DNA from: Syntrophaceae bacterium
GTDB taxonomy: Bacteria > Desulfobacterota > Syntrophia > Syntrophales > UBA2210
Reading direction: 5' to 3'
Assembly (NCBI GenBank): GCA_030619435.1
Contig: JAUXBI010000055.1
Coordinates: forward strand, 1 to 8,945
Length of the DNA stretch: 8,945 nt
The notes beneath the pieces were generated by a model. It made no database searches. It saw only the letters and a list, made by a program, of their open reading frames with translations, and was not told the DNA's origin. The position numbers were made by a program, and so were the translations under genes. This document shows, piece by piece, positions 1 to 7,314 of the stretch (position 1 is the first letter of the stretch; each line of letters starts with the position of its first letter).

Positions 1-107
1 AATCTCCTCCGAGGAACCAAGGTGGTGCCAGCATGAGAAGGGGGGTACAGTACCCCGGGGCGGCCTACGCTGCCCTGAAATTGACTGGGGGTGGTAAAAT
101 GGACTCA
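1..107. mobile_element. Possible worn terminus of an IS21-type insertion sequence
   Basis: Two related words, AAATTGACT (78-86) and AAAATGGACT (96-105), lie about 18 bases apart and the second is followed by CA at 106-107. IS21-family elements are known to carry repeated short words of this kind near their ends and to finish in CA. Two plus-strand frames are open from the window edge, one to a stop at 95-97 and one to a stop at 111-113; neither translation is recognisable to me. The opposite end and any transposase are outside the window or lost, so this is a tentative call. It could equally be ordinary intergenic DNA or the 3' end of an unrelated gene. Confidence 0.2.
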
Positions 108-113
108 TCATAA

Positions 114-366
114 CAAAAATGTCATCTCCGGCCCGGCTCATCGGCCGGATCTTGAATGTGGATTCCTAAAAAATCGGCTCCAAAACCAGTCTCTGGGAAA
201 ATGGTCCTTTGTTCAAAGGTTTCTTCTCGTTGCCTGATACAGCTCCGCTCCCTGGATTACATTTTCAAGACTCCACTGTTACCTGAAGTTGATCTTTTAT
301 CTATGTAAAATCAGAAACTTAACTTTGATAAAATGGCTCCGACCTAACTTATAGTTGCGAATGCTA
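114..366. other. Non-coding stretch, no gene recognised
   Basis: No reading frame here looks like a gene in either direction. The stretch holds a GC-rich inverted repeat TCCGGCC (127-133) / GGCCGGA (143-149) with a 9-base loop, followed by TCTT, which could act as a weak terminator for anything entering from the left. A second small repeat, CCTTTG (206-211) / CAAAGG (214-219), is followed by a T-rich run. On the minus strand this is the region downstream of the regulator gene, and I see no strong terminator for that gene. Composition becomes AT-rich from about 280 onward. Confidence 0.5.
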
Positions 367-915
367 TTACTTTTCTTTTGCTTTCCATACCAAAAGAAGG
401 GGCTGTTTTTGTAATTTCGGTAACATTTCTTTAAATTCATCCTTACTGAGAACAAGTGACCTGATTTTTCGGTTAATGTATTGTTCAGTTTTCCTGCTCA
501 AATCGTTGAGATGGTATTGGTCGATATCGCCTACAAGAAGGATGTCGATAATTCCGGTGTCTTTGCCTTCGGCGTAATCATCAATGAGGTATGCAGCTTC
601 AAGATCTCCAATTCTGCTGATTACGCTATCCAATACCTGATCAATGCCCGTTACTTTGCTTACCATCGATTTGAGTTCGGGAAAGAGGGGATGTTTTGTG
701 TTGGCCGTATAAAATACCTTACGGCCATTCTTTTCTGTCTTGAGCATTGCGGTTTTGGTTAATTGATTGAGTTCTTCACGTACAGAATTGGTAGATACGT
801 TGAATTCCTTTGCAAGCTCACGGAGATAGGCTTTCGCTTCGGGATTGAGGAAGAAGCGGATCAGTAATTTAATTCTGGTCTTTGAAGATATTAAGCCTGA
901 AAATAAATTGTCCAA
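367..915 (-). CDS. Winged-helix regulator with degenerate nucleotidyltransferase-like domain
   Basis: This 182-residue protein is probably a DNA-binding regulator of the neighbouring sugar genes or of itself. Residues about 12-72 form an ArsR/MarR-like winged helix: YLRELAKEFNVSTNSVREEL is the helix-turn-helix and GRKVFYTAN the wing. Residues about 90-170 resemble a minimal nucleotidyltransferase (MNT) fold. The usual Gly-Ser pair before YAxG is replaced by D112-D113, and of the usual D-x-D only D124 remains (I122, I123, D124), so catalysis is unlikely. Two-domain proteins of this layout often sit beside polysaccharide or nucleotide-sugar genes. The start is TTG, with a purine-rich AAAGGGAAAG just upstream; no better start exists and the family begins at this point. 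It lies 212 bp beyond the glycosyltransferase with its own promoter and a perfect inverted repeat. The function is inferred from domains and context. Confidence 0.8.
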   Translation of the reverse strand: MDNLFSGLISSKTRIKLLIRFFLNPEAKAYLRELAKEFNVSTNSVREELNQLTKTAMLKTEKNGRKVFYTANTKHPLFPELKSMVSKVTGIDQVLDSVISRIGDLEAAYLIDDYAEGKDTGIIDILLVGDIDQYHLNDLSRKTEQYINRKIRSLVLSKDEFKEMLPKLQKQPLLLVWKAKEK

Positions 916-926
916 TATCTTTCCCT

Positions 927-951
927 TTATGAGTAGTTCTTCTACTCATAA
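927..951. promoter_or_regulatory. Operator-like perfect inverted repeat upstream of the regulator
   Basis: The arms TTATGAGTAG (927-936) and CTACTCATAA (942-951) are perfect 10-bp reverse complements separated by TTCTT. The right arm covers the proposed -10 element and the left arm covers the start of the transcript, 12 bp from the TTG start codon. A dimeric winged-helix protein bound here would block RNA polymerase, so autorepression by the adjacent gene product is the simplest reading. The repeat is seen directly; its binding partner is inferred. I saw no second copy in the window. Confidence 0.65.
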
Positions 952-972
952 CATAATATGATAATATGTCAA
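945..972 (-). promoter_or_regulatory. Sigma-70-type promoter for the winged-helix regulator
   Basis: On the minus strand a perfect TTGACA (967-972) is followed after 16 bp by TATGAG (945-950), a 4/6 match to the -10 consensus. The predicted transcript start is near 938, which leaves a leader of about 20 bases containing the purine-rich ribosome site. The -10 lies within the inverted repeat at 927-951. The surrounding sequence is very AT-rich. Confidence 0.55.
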
Positions 973-1127
973 GGGAAAAATAATATCTTTGGTTGTCAGC
1001 TTCTGGTGGGATAACATCGAAAAACCCGAATTGGGCAATCAGACCCTTTAGTGACTTCTAGGATAATTATCTGCATCTATTCCCCATTCGATTAATCGCA
1101 TAATAATCGCCCATTATATTCCTATAC

Positions 1128-1889
1128 TCACAGGAATCTGTACAATATGCTCAAAGTTCTGTAGTGCACATAATTTCTCAGTATCGGATATCTATCCCCA
1201 GACGTGGCGTGCTTCTTCGCGACAAGGTACGCCTCATAGGCGGACTTACTGTAGTTTCTGCTGTTCTTTGATTCCCCGTGCCACCTGAAGTTGGCCAGGA
1301 ACCTGTCTATATAAAGGGGGGAATATCTCTTGCCGATCCTCAGCCAGTAATCATAATCCATGGTGTATTCAAGATCGAGATCGAGCGGTCCCACTTCCTG
1401 AAATACCCTTTTTGTAAAAAACACAGCAGGCTGCGAGACAAAATCCTTTGATAACAGGCGTCTTAGCGAATAGCGCCTGCTCTCAAACATCTTATATCGC
1501 GTTATCAGCTTGCGTATCTCGTGATCGTTCTCATCAATGTTCCGGCAGTTGCCGAAACACCATTCAAATTCATGTTTTCTGTATCTTTCAGCTACTTCCG
1601 ACAGCGCGCCGGGCTCATAGGTATCATCCGAGTTCAGCCATGCCAGAATGTCCCCTGATGCCGTGCCGAATCCCTTGTTTATGGCGTCGGATTGCCCACG
1701 GTCTTTTCCGGAGATCAACGTGAGCCTGTCTTCGTACTTTCTGATAATACCCAGAGTACCGTCGGTGGACCCTCCGTCAACGATGATATAGTCCAGCTCA
1801 AAATCCCCATCCTGGCTCAGGACGCTCCGGATGGTCCGTTCTATGAATTCTCCCTGATTCAGGGAGGGTGTGACTATTGATATCTTCAT
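1128..1889 (-). CDS. Glycosyltransferase family 2
   Basis: This is a 253-residue cytosolic or membrane-peripheral GT-A enzyme that moves a sugar from a nucleotide donor onto a glycan or lipid-linked acceptor. Residues 1-10 (MKISIVTPSL) are the classic family 2 start. DYIIVDGGSTDGT (33-45) holds nucleotide-binding acids, GQSDAINKG (65-73) is typical of the WcaA-like subgroup, and WLNSDD (84-89) supplies the metal-binding acids. MDYDYWLRIG (177-186) carries the likely catalytic acid. No transmembrane segment is evident. It is the last gene of the sugar cassette, 28 bp after the decarboxylase gene. The only good ribosome site, AAGGAG (1908-1913), is 18 bases from the ATG, unusually far. Donor and acceptor cannot be told from sequence; UDP-xylose, UDP-galacturonate or GDP-fucose made by its neighbours are natural candidates. 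Confidence 0.9.
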   Translation of the reverse strand: MKISIVTPSLNQGEFIERTIRSVLSQDGDFELDYIIVDGGSTDGTLGIIRKYEDRLTLISGKDRGQSDAINKGFGTASGDILAWLNSDDTYEPGALSEVAERYRKHEFEWCFGNCRNIDENDHEIRKLITRYKMFESRRYSLRRLLSKDFVSQPAVFFTKRVFQEVGPLDLDLEYTMDYDYWLRIGKRYSPLYIDRFLANFRWHGESKNSRNYSKSAYEAYLVAKKHATSGDRYPILRNYVHYRTLSILYRFL

Positions 1890-1917
1890 AAAATTCAGAT
1901 GGTCACACTCCTTGACA

Positions 1918-2847
1918 CTAATTTTTAAAGTAAGCTATTGTTTTTTTCAGGCCTTCTTCCAAGTCTATCTCAGGCTCCCATTTGAGTTTCTCTTTGGCCA
2001 GTGTGATGTCGGGCTGGCGCTGCATGGGGTCGTCCGGCGGGAGGGGGCCGTACACAATTTTTGACTGTGAATGTGTCAGGTCTATGATTTTTTCGGCTAG
2101 CTCGAGCATGCTGAATTCCCCGGGGTTTCCCAGGTTCACAGGACCGATAAAGTCATTGGGGCCTTTCATCATCCGGATCATTCCCTCTATCAGGTCGTCG
2201 ACGTAGCAGAAGGATCGCGTCTGGGTTCCGTTGCCAAAGATGGTAATGTCCCGATTGTTCAGGGCCTGAACGATGAAGTTGCTAACGACCCGTCCGTCGT
2301 CTGGGTGCATTCTCGGCCCGTAGGTATTGAATATTCTGACGACTCTGATGTCAACTTTGTTTTGCCGATGGTAGTCGAAGAAGAGAGTTTCTGCGCAACG
2401 CTTACCTTCGTCATAACAAGATCTTATGCCGATGGTATTGACGTTGCCCCAGTAGTTTTCGGTTTGAGGGTGAACGGTCGGGTCTCCGTAGATCTCACTG
2501 GTGGAGGCCTGAAGGATCCTGGCGTTTACTCTTTTTGCCAGCCCAAGCATGTGGATGGCACCCATGACGCAGGTCTTGACGGTCTTCACCGGGTTGTACT
2601 GGTAATGAATGGGCGAGGCGGGACAGGCCAGATTGTATATCTGGTCTACTTCGAGGAAGATTGGCTCCACCAGATCGTGGCGTATCAGTTCGAAGTTGGG
2701 CTTCCCGAGAAGATGAGCTACGTTCTGTTTCCCGCCGGTGAAGAAATTGTCCAAGCATAAAACGTCATGACCCTCCGCGACCAGCCGGTCACAGAGATGC
2801 GAACCAAGAAACCCGGCCCCGCCGGTAACTAAGATACGATTATTCAT
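1918..2847 (-). CDS. uxs: UDP-glucuronate decarboxylase (UDP-xylose synthase)
   Basis: This soluble short-chain dehydrogenase/reductase converts UDP-glucuronate to UDP-xylose through a 4-keto intermediate using bound NAD. The Rossmann motif GGAGFLG is at residues 9-15, DNFF (33-36) follows strand 2, and the UXS-specific stretch [16 protein letters not shown] is at 71-86. The active site has [10 protein letters not shown] (114-123) and Y145-x3-K149 within SCYDEGKR. The terminal segment MQRQPDI with R277 also fits UXS rather than general epimerases. At 309 residues it has the single-domain bacterial length, with no membrane anchor. Its ATG overlaps the end of fcl by 8 bp and has little Shine-Dalgarno sequence, which suggests translational coupling. 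It would compete with the upstream 4-epimerase for UDP-glucuronate. Confidence 0.92.
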   Translation of the reverse strand: MNNRILVTGGAGFLGSHLCDRLVAEGHDVLCLDNFFTGGKQNVAHLLGKPNFELIRHDLVEPIFLEVDQIYNLACPASPIHYQYNPVKTVKTCVMGAIHMLGLAKRVNARILQASTSEIYGDPTVHPQTENYWGNVNTIGIRSCYDEGKRCAETLFFDYHRQNKVDIRVVRIFNTYGPRMHPDDGRVVSNFIVQALNNRDITIFGNGTQTRSFCYVDDLIEGMIRMMKGPNDFIGPVNLGNPGEFSMLELAEKIIDLTHSQSKIVYGPLPPDDPMQRQPDITLAKEKLKWEPEIDLEEGLKKTIAYFKN

Positions 2848-3895
2848 AATTAAGGTACCATTTATATGTCTTTTCTATGCCTTTCTCAAGAGAAGTTTTT
2901 GCTTTCCAGCCTTTGTTTTGAATTCTGGAGATGTCGAGGAGCTTGCGCGGGGTTCCGTCGGGCTTTGTGTCGTCCCATTCCACCCGGCCTTTATAGGCTG
3001 TAATCCGCGATATCATTTTCGCGAGTTCCTTTATGGTTATGTCTTTACCGGAGCCGATATTGATGAATTCGCCTGTGTCTTCCGCGTCATAATTTTCCAT
3101 GAGAAGAACGGCTGCGTCGGCCAGATCATCCGCGTAGAGAAATTCTCTCTGCGGCGCTCCGGTTCCCCACAGGGTGACTTTGTCAGGGTGGATACCAAAT
3201 CCTGCGAGGTGCTTTGTGATCAGCTCCGGGTCATTGGGTGAATCCGCCGGCAGATTGTTCCCGAATCTCTCAAGGTCGCGCGCGATGGCACTGTAATCTT
3301 TCCGGAAAAGAAGCCCGGCCAGGTGGAATCTACGTATCAGAGCGGGCAGGACATGCGAGGTCTCAAAGTCGAAGTTGTCTTCCGAACCGTAAAGGTTTGT
3401 GGGCATAATGGACATGAAATTCGTCCCGTACTGCTCGTTGTAATACCGGCACAGTTTTATCGCGGCTATCTTCGCTATGGCATAGGGTTCGTTCGTCGGT
3501 TCCAGTTCCGATGTCAGGAGATATTCTTCCTTCAGGGGCTGCGGGGCGCCTCTTGGATAAATGCAGGAGGAGCCGAGGTTAAGGAGTTTTTTGACCCCAT
3601 ACGCACGGGAGGCATGGATAACGTTGGCCGCTATCATTATGTTCTCATAGATAAACTGAGCCTTATATGTGCTGTTGGCTAATATGCCCCCAACCTTTGC
3701 CGCGCACAGAAAAACGTATTGGGGCTGTTCCTTTTCAAAGAAGTCTTCGACATCCTGCTGCCTCGTGAGGTCAAGCTCCTCGTGAGACCGGCAAATGAGA
3801 TTTTTGCAGCCCTTCGCCTCAAGCCTTCTCTTAATGGCGGAACCCACCATACCGCGGTGGCCGGCGATGTAAATTGTATTAGATGAGAGTATCAT
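2840..3895 (-). CDS. fcl: GDP-L-fucose synthase
   Basis: This bifunctional 3,5-epimerase/4-reductase converts GDP-4-keto-6-deoxy-D-mannose, the product of the adjacent gmd gene, to GDP-L-fucose with [15 protein letters not shown] (11-20) is the diagnostic cofactor loop, CAAKVGGI (64-71) is family-typical, and GSSCIYP (108-114) carries the active-site Ser and Cys. Y138-x3-K142 is the SDR pair and H181 in [12 protein letters not shown] is the expected acid. [12 protein letters not shown] near the C-terminus is conserved. At 351 residues it is about 30 longer than the E. coli enzyme, because of an insertion at roughly 197-238. The ATG lies 30 bp from the gmd stop; AAGGAG (3911-3916) is 15 bases upstream, and no in-frame alternative is better. 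Confidence 0.95.
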   Translation of the reverse strand: MILSSNTIYIAGHRGMVGSAIKRRLEAKGCKNLICRSHEELDLTRQQDVEDFFEKEQPQYVFLCAAKVGGILANSTYKAQFIYENIMIAANVIHASRAYGVKKLLNLGSSCIYPRGAPQPLKEEYLLTSELEPTNEPYAIAKIAAIKLCRYYNEQYGTNFMSIMPTNLYGSEDNFDFETSHVLPALIRRFHLAGLLFRKDYSAIARDLERFGNNLPADSPNDPELITKHLAGFGIHPDKVTLWGTGAPQREFLYADDLADAAVLLMENYDAEDTGEFINIGSGKDITIKELAKMISRITAYKGRVEWDDTKPDGTPRKLLDISRIQNKGWKAKTSLEKGIEKTYKWYLNYE

Positions 3896-3925
3896 ATGTG
3901 TAAGAGGGCACTCCTTTTGCTTTTT

Positions 3926-4930
3926 TTAATAACCGGCGTCGTTCAGGATCTTTTCCTTTTCGGCTAATTCGAGATCGGTTTTGATCATCATGTTGATGAG
4001 CTGGTCGAAGGTGGTTGTGGGCTTCCATCCGAGGGTTTTCTGCGCCTTAGTGGAGTCGCCGAGGAGTACGTCAACTTCGGTCGGTCTGAAGTAGCGTTCA
4101 TCTATCTCCACGTGGTCACGATAATTGAGATCGAGTTTTTCGAAGGCTCGCTCCACGAATTCACGGACGGAGTGTGTTTCTCCGGTGGCTATGACAAAAT
4201 CGTCCGGCTTGTCTTGCTGCAGCATCATCCACATGGCTTCCACGTAATCACCGGCAAAGCCCCAATCTCTCTTTGCGTCCAGATTGCCCAGGTAGAGTTT
4301 GTCCTGCAGCCCCAGTTTGATTCTGGCAACCGCGCGGGTGATTTTTCTTGTGACAAATGTCTCACCACGACGCGGAGATTCGTGATTGAAGAGGATACCG
4401 TTGCAGGCGAATATGTTGTAGGCGTCGCGATAGTTTTTCACCACGTAATAGGAATATACTTTGGCGGCGGCGTAGGGGCTTCGGGGCTGAAACGGTGTGA
4501 GTTCGCTCTGTGGAGGGGGAGCCGCCCCGAACATCTCGCTGGACGAGGCCTGATAGAATTTTGCGCCGATGCCGGTTTTTCTGATTGCTTCGAGGAGTCT
4601 GATTGTCCCCAGTCCAGTAATGTCGCCAGTATATTCGGGGGTATCGAAGCTTACACGCACGTGACTCTGGGCGCCGAGGTGATATACTTCGTCGGGTTTA
4701 ATGTCAGACAGGAGATTGGTCAGGTGGGCGGATACGGAGAGATCGCCGTAATGCAGGTACATCCGCGCCTCTGGATCATGCAGGTCCTTGTAGAGGTGAT
4801 CGATGCGGCCAGTGTTGAAGGTGCTCGATCTCCTGATAAGACCATGCACTTCGTACCCCTTGTCCAGAAGAAACTCGGCAAGGTATGATCCATCCTGTCC
4901 GGTGATGCCGGTGATAAAAGCTTTTTTCAT
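3926..4930 (-). CDS. gmd: GDP-mannose 4,6-dehydratase
   Basis: This cytosolic enzyme performs the first step of GDP-L-fucose synthesis, turning GDP-D-mannose into GDP-4-keto-6-deoxy-D-mannose with bound [15 protein letters not shown] (7-17) is the characteristic cofactor loop and [15 protein letters not shown] (33-47) is the family-specific segment that binds NADP and supports oligomerisation. The catalytic set is SSSEMFG (129-135) with E132, and Y153-x3-K157. [16 protein letters not shown] is another near-invariant Gmd block. The length of 334 residues is normal. Its ATG overlaps the TGA of the upstream epimerase gene (ATGA), and AAGGAT sits about 8 bases before the ATG inside that gene, so the two are co-translated. 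The product feeds directly into fcl. Confidence 0.96.
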   Translation of the reverse strand: MKKAFITGITGQDGSYLAEFLLDKGYEVHGLIRRSSTFNTGRIDHLYKDLHDPEARMYLHYGDLSVSAHLTNLLSDIKPDEVYHLGAQSHVRVSFDTPEYTGDITGLGTIRLLEAIRKTGIGAKFYQASSSEMFGAAPPPQSELTPFQPRSPYAAAKVYSYYVVKNYRDAYNIFACNGILFNHESPRRGETFVTRKITRAVARIKLGLQDKLYLGNLDAKRDWGFAGDYVEAMWMMLQQDKPDDFVIATGETHSVREFVERAFEKLDLNYRDHVEIDERYFRPTEVDVLLGDSTKAQKTLGWKPTTTFDQLINMMIKTDLELAEKEKILNDAGY

Positions 4931-5970
4931 ATTCTTATCCTTTTAATATACCATTCTATGAATTTTTTTATTCCCTCTTCTATCGGCGTTGAGGGTTTGA
5001 ATCCTGTGTCATCCACCAGGTCGTCTATGTCGGCGAAGGTTGCGGGGACATCTCCCGGCTGGAGGGGAAGCATGTTCTTTTCAGCCTTCATGCCGAGGGC
5101 GTCTTCAAGGGTCTCTATGAATTTCATAAGTTCAACGGGGTTGTTGTTTCCGATGTTGTATATCCTGTATGGCGCAAAGCTCGTTCCGGGGTCCGGCCGG
5201 TCACCGCTCCAGTCCGCGTCCGGCACAGGAATCCGGCCCATCACCCTGACAATGCCTTCTATTATATCGTCGATGTAGGTGAAGTCTCTCTTCATCTTGC
5301 CGTGATTATAGACGTCTATCGGTTTCTTGTTAAGAATGGCGTCTGTAAAGAGAAAGAGCGCCATGTCGGGTCTTCCCCAGGGACCGTATACCGTAAAAAA
5401 CCGCAGGCCGGTGCATGGAATTTTGTAGAGGGCCGCGTAGGAGTGCGCCATGAGTTCGTTCGCTTTTTTCGTGGCGGCGTAGAGGCTTACCGGATGATCG
5501 ACATTGTGGTGCACTGAAAAGGGCATCGCAGTGTTCGCGCCGTAGACGGAACTGGACGAGGCGAATACAAGGTGCGGGACTTTTGCATGGCGGCAACCTT
5601 CGAGAATATTTATGAAGCCGACAAGGTTGCTTTCCACATACACGTGCGGATTTTCAAGACTGTAGCGCACACCCGCCTGGGCGGCCAGATGAATGACTCT
5701 GTCAAACCCGTGATCGGCAAAGAGCTTCTCCATCCCTTCCCGGTCGGACAGGTCAAGGCGAACAAAATGAAATTTGTCAAACGACTTCAGGATATCAAGA
5801 CGCGCCTCTTTCAACCGCACATCATAGTAGCTGTTAAGATTGTCAAGGCCGACAACGCTGTAACCATCATCGAGGAGACGCCTGCATAGATGAAACCCTA
5901 TGAAGCCGGCCGCGCCGGTAACCAAAATAAGATTTTGAATGCTTAATTTTGGATGTTTAATTGGAAGCAC
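4927..5970 (-). CDS. UDP-glucuronate 4-epimerase (NAD-dependent SDR)
   Basis: This enzyme interconverts UDP-glucuronate and UDP-galacturonate and belongs to the LpsL/Cap1J-like group of SDR epimerases. TGAAGFIG (18-25) binds [16 protein letters not shown] (42-54) follows strand 2, and [24 protein letters not shown] (96-119) is the group's signature. SSSSVYG (138-144) and Y164-x3-K168 form the active site. [15 protein letters not shown] (190-204) is also diagnostic. The assigned start is GTG (5968-5970) preceded by GAG; the conserved core starts near residue 13, and residues 4-13 are encoded by a 14-bp tandem repeat. The true start could be slightly different. It is the first gene of the sugar cassette, 84 bp after hemL, and overlaps gmd by 4 bp. 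Galacturonate 4-epimerase activity is inferred from family; related enzymes can act on other UDP-sugars. Confidence 0.88.
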   Translation of the reverse strand: MLPIKHPKLSIQNLILVTGAAGFIGFHLCRRLLDDGYSVVGLDNLNSYYDVRLKEARLDILKSFDKFHFVRLDLSDREGMEKLFADHGFDRVIHLAAQAGVRYSLENPHVYVESNLVGFINILEGCRHAKVPHLVFASSSSVYGANTAMPFSVHHNVDHPVSLYAATKKANELMAHSYAALYKIPCTGLRFFTVYGPWGRPDMALFLFTDAILNKKPIDVYNHGKMKRDFTYIDDIIEGIVRVMGRIPVPDADWSGDRPDPGTSFAPYRIYNIGNNNPVELMKFIETLEDALGMKAEKNMLPLQPGDVPATFADIDDLVDDTGFKPSTPIEEGIKKFIEWYIKRIRI

Positions 5971-6004
5971 CTCGATTACACTGTTGAAGTTTGGATGTTT
6001 AATT
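5935..6004. repeat. 14-bp tandem repeat at the 5' end of the epimerase gene
   Basis: The unit TTGGATGTTTAATT occurs exactly at 5949-5962 and 5991-6004, and as TTGAATGCTTAATT (12 of 14 matching) directly next to the first at 5935-5948. The exact copies are 42 bp apart, three units, and the intervening 5977-5990 keeps 8 of 14 positions. This points to a decayed array of five units. It crosses the assigned GTG start, so two units are translated as part of the predicted N-terminus. Confidence 0.6.
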
Positions 6005-6016
6005 TTAATAAATCAC

Positions 6017-6035
6017 GCCTGAAACTGTTCAGGGC
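6017..6035 (-). terminator. Weak hairpin after hemL
   Basis: CCTGAA (6018-6023) and TTCAGG (6028-6033) form a 6-bp stem with an ACTG loop (as read on the plus strand), with flanking GC that could extend it across a bulge. It lies 20 bases downstream of the hemL stop, in the 84-bp gap before the sugar cassette. In the minus direction it is followed by CGTGATTTATT rather than a clean T run, so termination would be partial at best. On the plus strand a T-rich stretch follows, but I see no gene that would use it. Confidence 0.3.
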
Positions 6036-6054
6036 ATAATTTTTCTCTTTTCCT

Positions 6055-7314
6055 TTATTCTAATACCGCGAGTGTCGTGTCGATATCTTCATCGGTATGC
6101 GCGAGGGAAACAAAAGAGGCCTCGAATTGTGAAGGGGCAATCATTACTCCCCCCGCCAGCATCTTTCCGAAATGACGTGAGAAGACCTCCGTGTCGCTCT
6201 TCGCGGCCGAGGCAAAATCGATAACGTCTTCAGTGGTGAAAAAGAGGGTGAACATGGAGCCCACACGGTTTATCCGGTGCGAAATCTCCTTTTCTTGAAA
6301 CGTTTTCTCGATTCCGGCGCACAGACGCGCGGTTTTCTCCTCAAGCACGTCGTACACACCGGGTTTTTGCAGGCAGTTGAGGGTCGCGATGCCCGCCGCC
6401 ATGGCCAGTGGATTCCCTGAAAGCGTACCGGCCTGATAAACCGGCCCTATCGGCGCCAGTTTCCCCATTATATCCCTCCTGCCGCCGAACGCACCAACAG
6501 GAAGACCGCCTCCGATAATCTTTCCGAGACACGTCAAATCGGGCTTGATGCCGGCAATATTCTGAAAACCGCCATATGTCAACCTGAAACCGGTGATCAC
6601 CTCATCAAATATCAGGAGGATGTCTCTCTCGGCGGTAATCTCACGCAACCCTTCGAGAAACCCGTGGGCCGGTGGAACAACGCCCATGTTTCCGGCAACC
6701 GGCTCAACGATGACACATGCGATTTCATCACCATAACGGTCTACCGCGGATTTTACTGCTTCGATATCGTTATAGGGAACAGTAACCGTTAATTTCGCGA
6801 GTTCTTCAGGCACGCCTGGACTGCCGGGTATGCCCAGTGTCGCGACACCTGATCCCGCTTTTACCAGAAGCGAATCGGCATGGCCGTGATAACACCCCTC
6901 GAACTTTATGATCCTGTTTCTCTTTGTGTATCCACGGGCAAGCCTGATCGCACTCATCGCGGCCTCGGTCCCGGAACTGACCATCCGCACCATATCGATC
7001 GACGGGATTGCATCGACAATCAGTCTTGCCATCTCGATCTCCATCTCCGTCGGCGCGCCATAACTTGTGCCCCTCTCCGCGGCCTGCCTTATCGCGTCCA
7101 CCACTGCAGGGGAGGCGTGACCGAGGATCATCGGCCCCCATGAGCCGATGTAGTCTATATATTCCTTCCCATCAACATCGTACACCTTCGAGCCTGAAGC
7201 CCTGTTTATAAATACCGGATCGTGCCCGACCGACCCGCAGGCGCGCACGGGACTGTTGACACCACCCGGAATGTACCTTTGCGCCTCCTGAAAAAGTGCT
7301 TTGGATATATTCAT
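6055..7314 (-). CDS. hemL: Glutamate-1-semialdehyde 2,1-aminomutase
   Basis: This PLP enzyme converts glutamate-1-semialdehyde to 5-aminolevulinate, the last step of the C5 route into tetrapyrroles (heme, siroheme, cobalamin). [10 protein letters not shown] (16-25) is the N-terminal family mark. SSGTEA (113-118) binds the PLP phosphate, CYHGHAD (141-147) stacks near the ring, [10 protein letters not shown] (235-244) holds the ring-contacting Asp, and [13 protein letters not shown] (263-275) contains the Schiff-base lysine K265. [10 protein letters not shown] (293-302) is the gating-loop end. At 419 residues it is slightly short at the C-terminus but complete. Its ATG directly abuts the ahbB stop (TAGATG), with GGAG 11 bases upstream inside ahbB, so the two genes are co-transcribed and probably translationally coupled. 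Both belong to tetrapyrrole synthesis. Confidence 0.96.
   Translation of the reverse strand: MNISKALFQEAQRYIPGGVNSPVRACGSVGHDPVFINRASGSKVYDVDGKEYIDYIGSWGPMILGHASPAVVDAIRQAAERGTSYGAPTEMEIEMARLIVDAIPSIDMVRMVSSGTEAAMSAIRLARGYTKRNRIIKFEGCYHGHADSLLVKAGSGVATLGIPGSPGVPEELAKLTVTVPYNDIEAVKSAVDRYGDEIACVIVEPVAGNMGVVPPAHGFLEGLREITAERDILLIFDEVITGFRLTYGGFQNIAGIKPDLTCLGKIIGGGLPVGAFGGRRDIMGKLAPIGPVYQAGTLSGNPLAMAAGIATLNCLQKPGVYDVLEEKTARLCAGIEKTFQEKEISHRINRVGSMFTLFFTTEDVIDFASAAKSDTEVFSRHFGKMLAGGVMIAPSQFEASFVSLAHTDEDIDTTLAVLE

Noticed and set aside
42..56. A GGGGTAC-A-GTACCCC palindrome
   Set aside because: With a one-base centre it cannot form a tight RNA hairpin, and nothing around it gives it a role; it may be chance or part of the possible IS end.
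206..223. A CCTTTG/CAAAGG hairpin with a T-rich tail on the plus strand
   Set aside because: The stem is short and AT-leaning, the loop is tight, and no plus-strand gene clearly ends before it.
1021..1041. A terminator between the glycosyltransferase and the regulator (minus strand CCCAATTCGGG followed by TTTTT)
   Set aside because: Only three to four base pairs can form, so it is too weak to list as a terminator, although the T run is suggestive.
1089..1110. A CGATTAATCG palindrome and repeated TAATCGC words downstream of the glycosyltransferase
   Set aside because: It is short, AT-rich and within chance expectation, and is not positioned at a promoter.
2305..2760. A 151-codon open frame on the plus strand opposite the UDP-glucuronate decarboxylase
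   Set aside because: It is antisense to a clear gene, has no motif and no plausible ribosome site.
4112..4888. A 258-codon open frame on the plus strand opposite gmd
   Set aside because: It lies fully antisense to a very well conserved gmd, has no recognisable domain, and is Cys/Val/Phe-rich in the way antisense frames often are.
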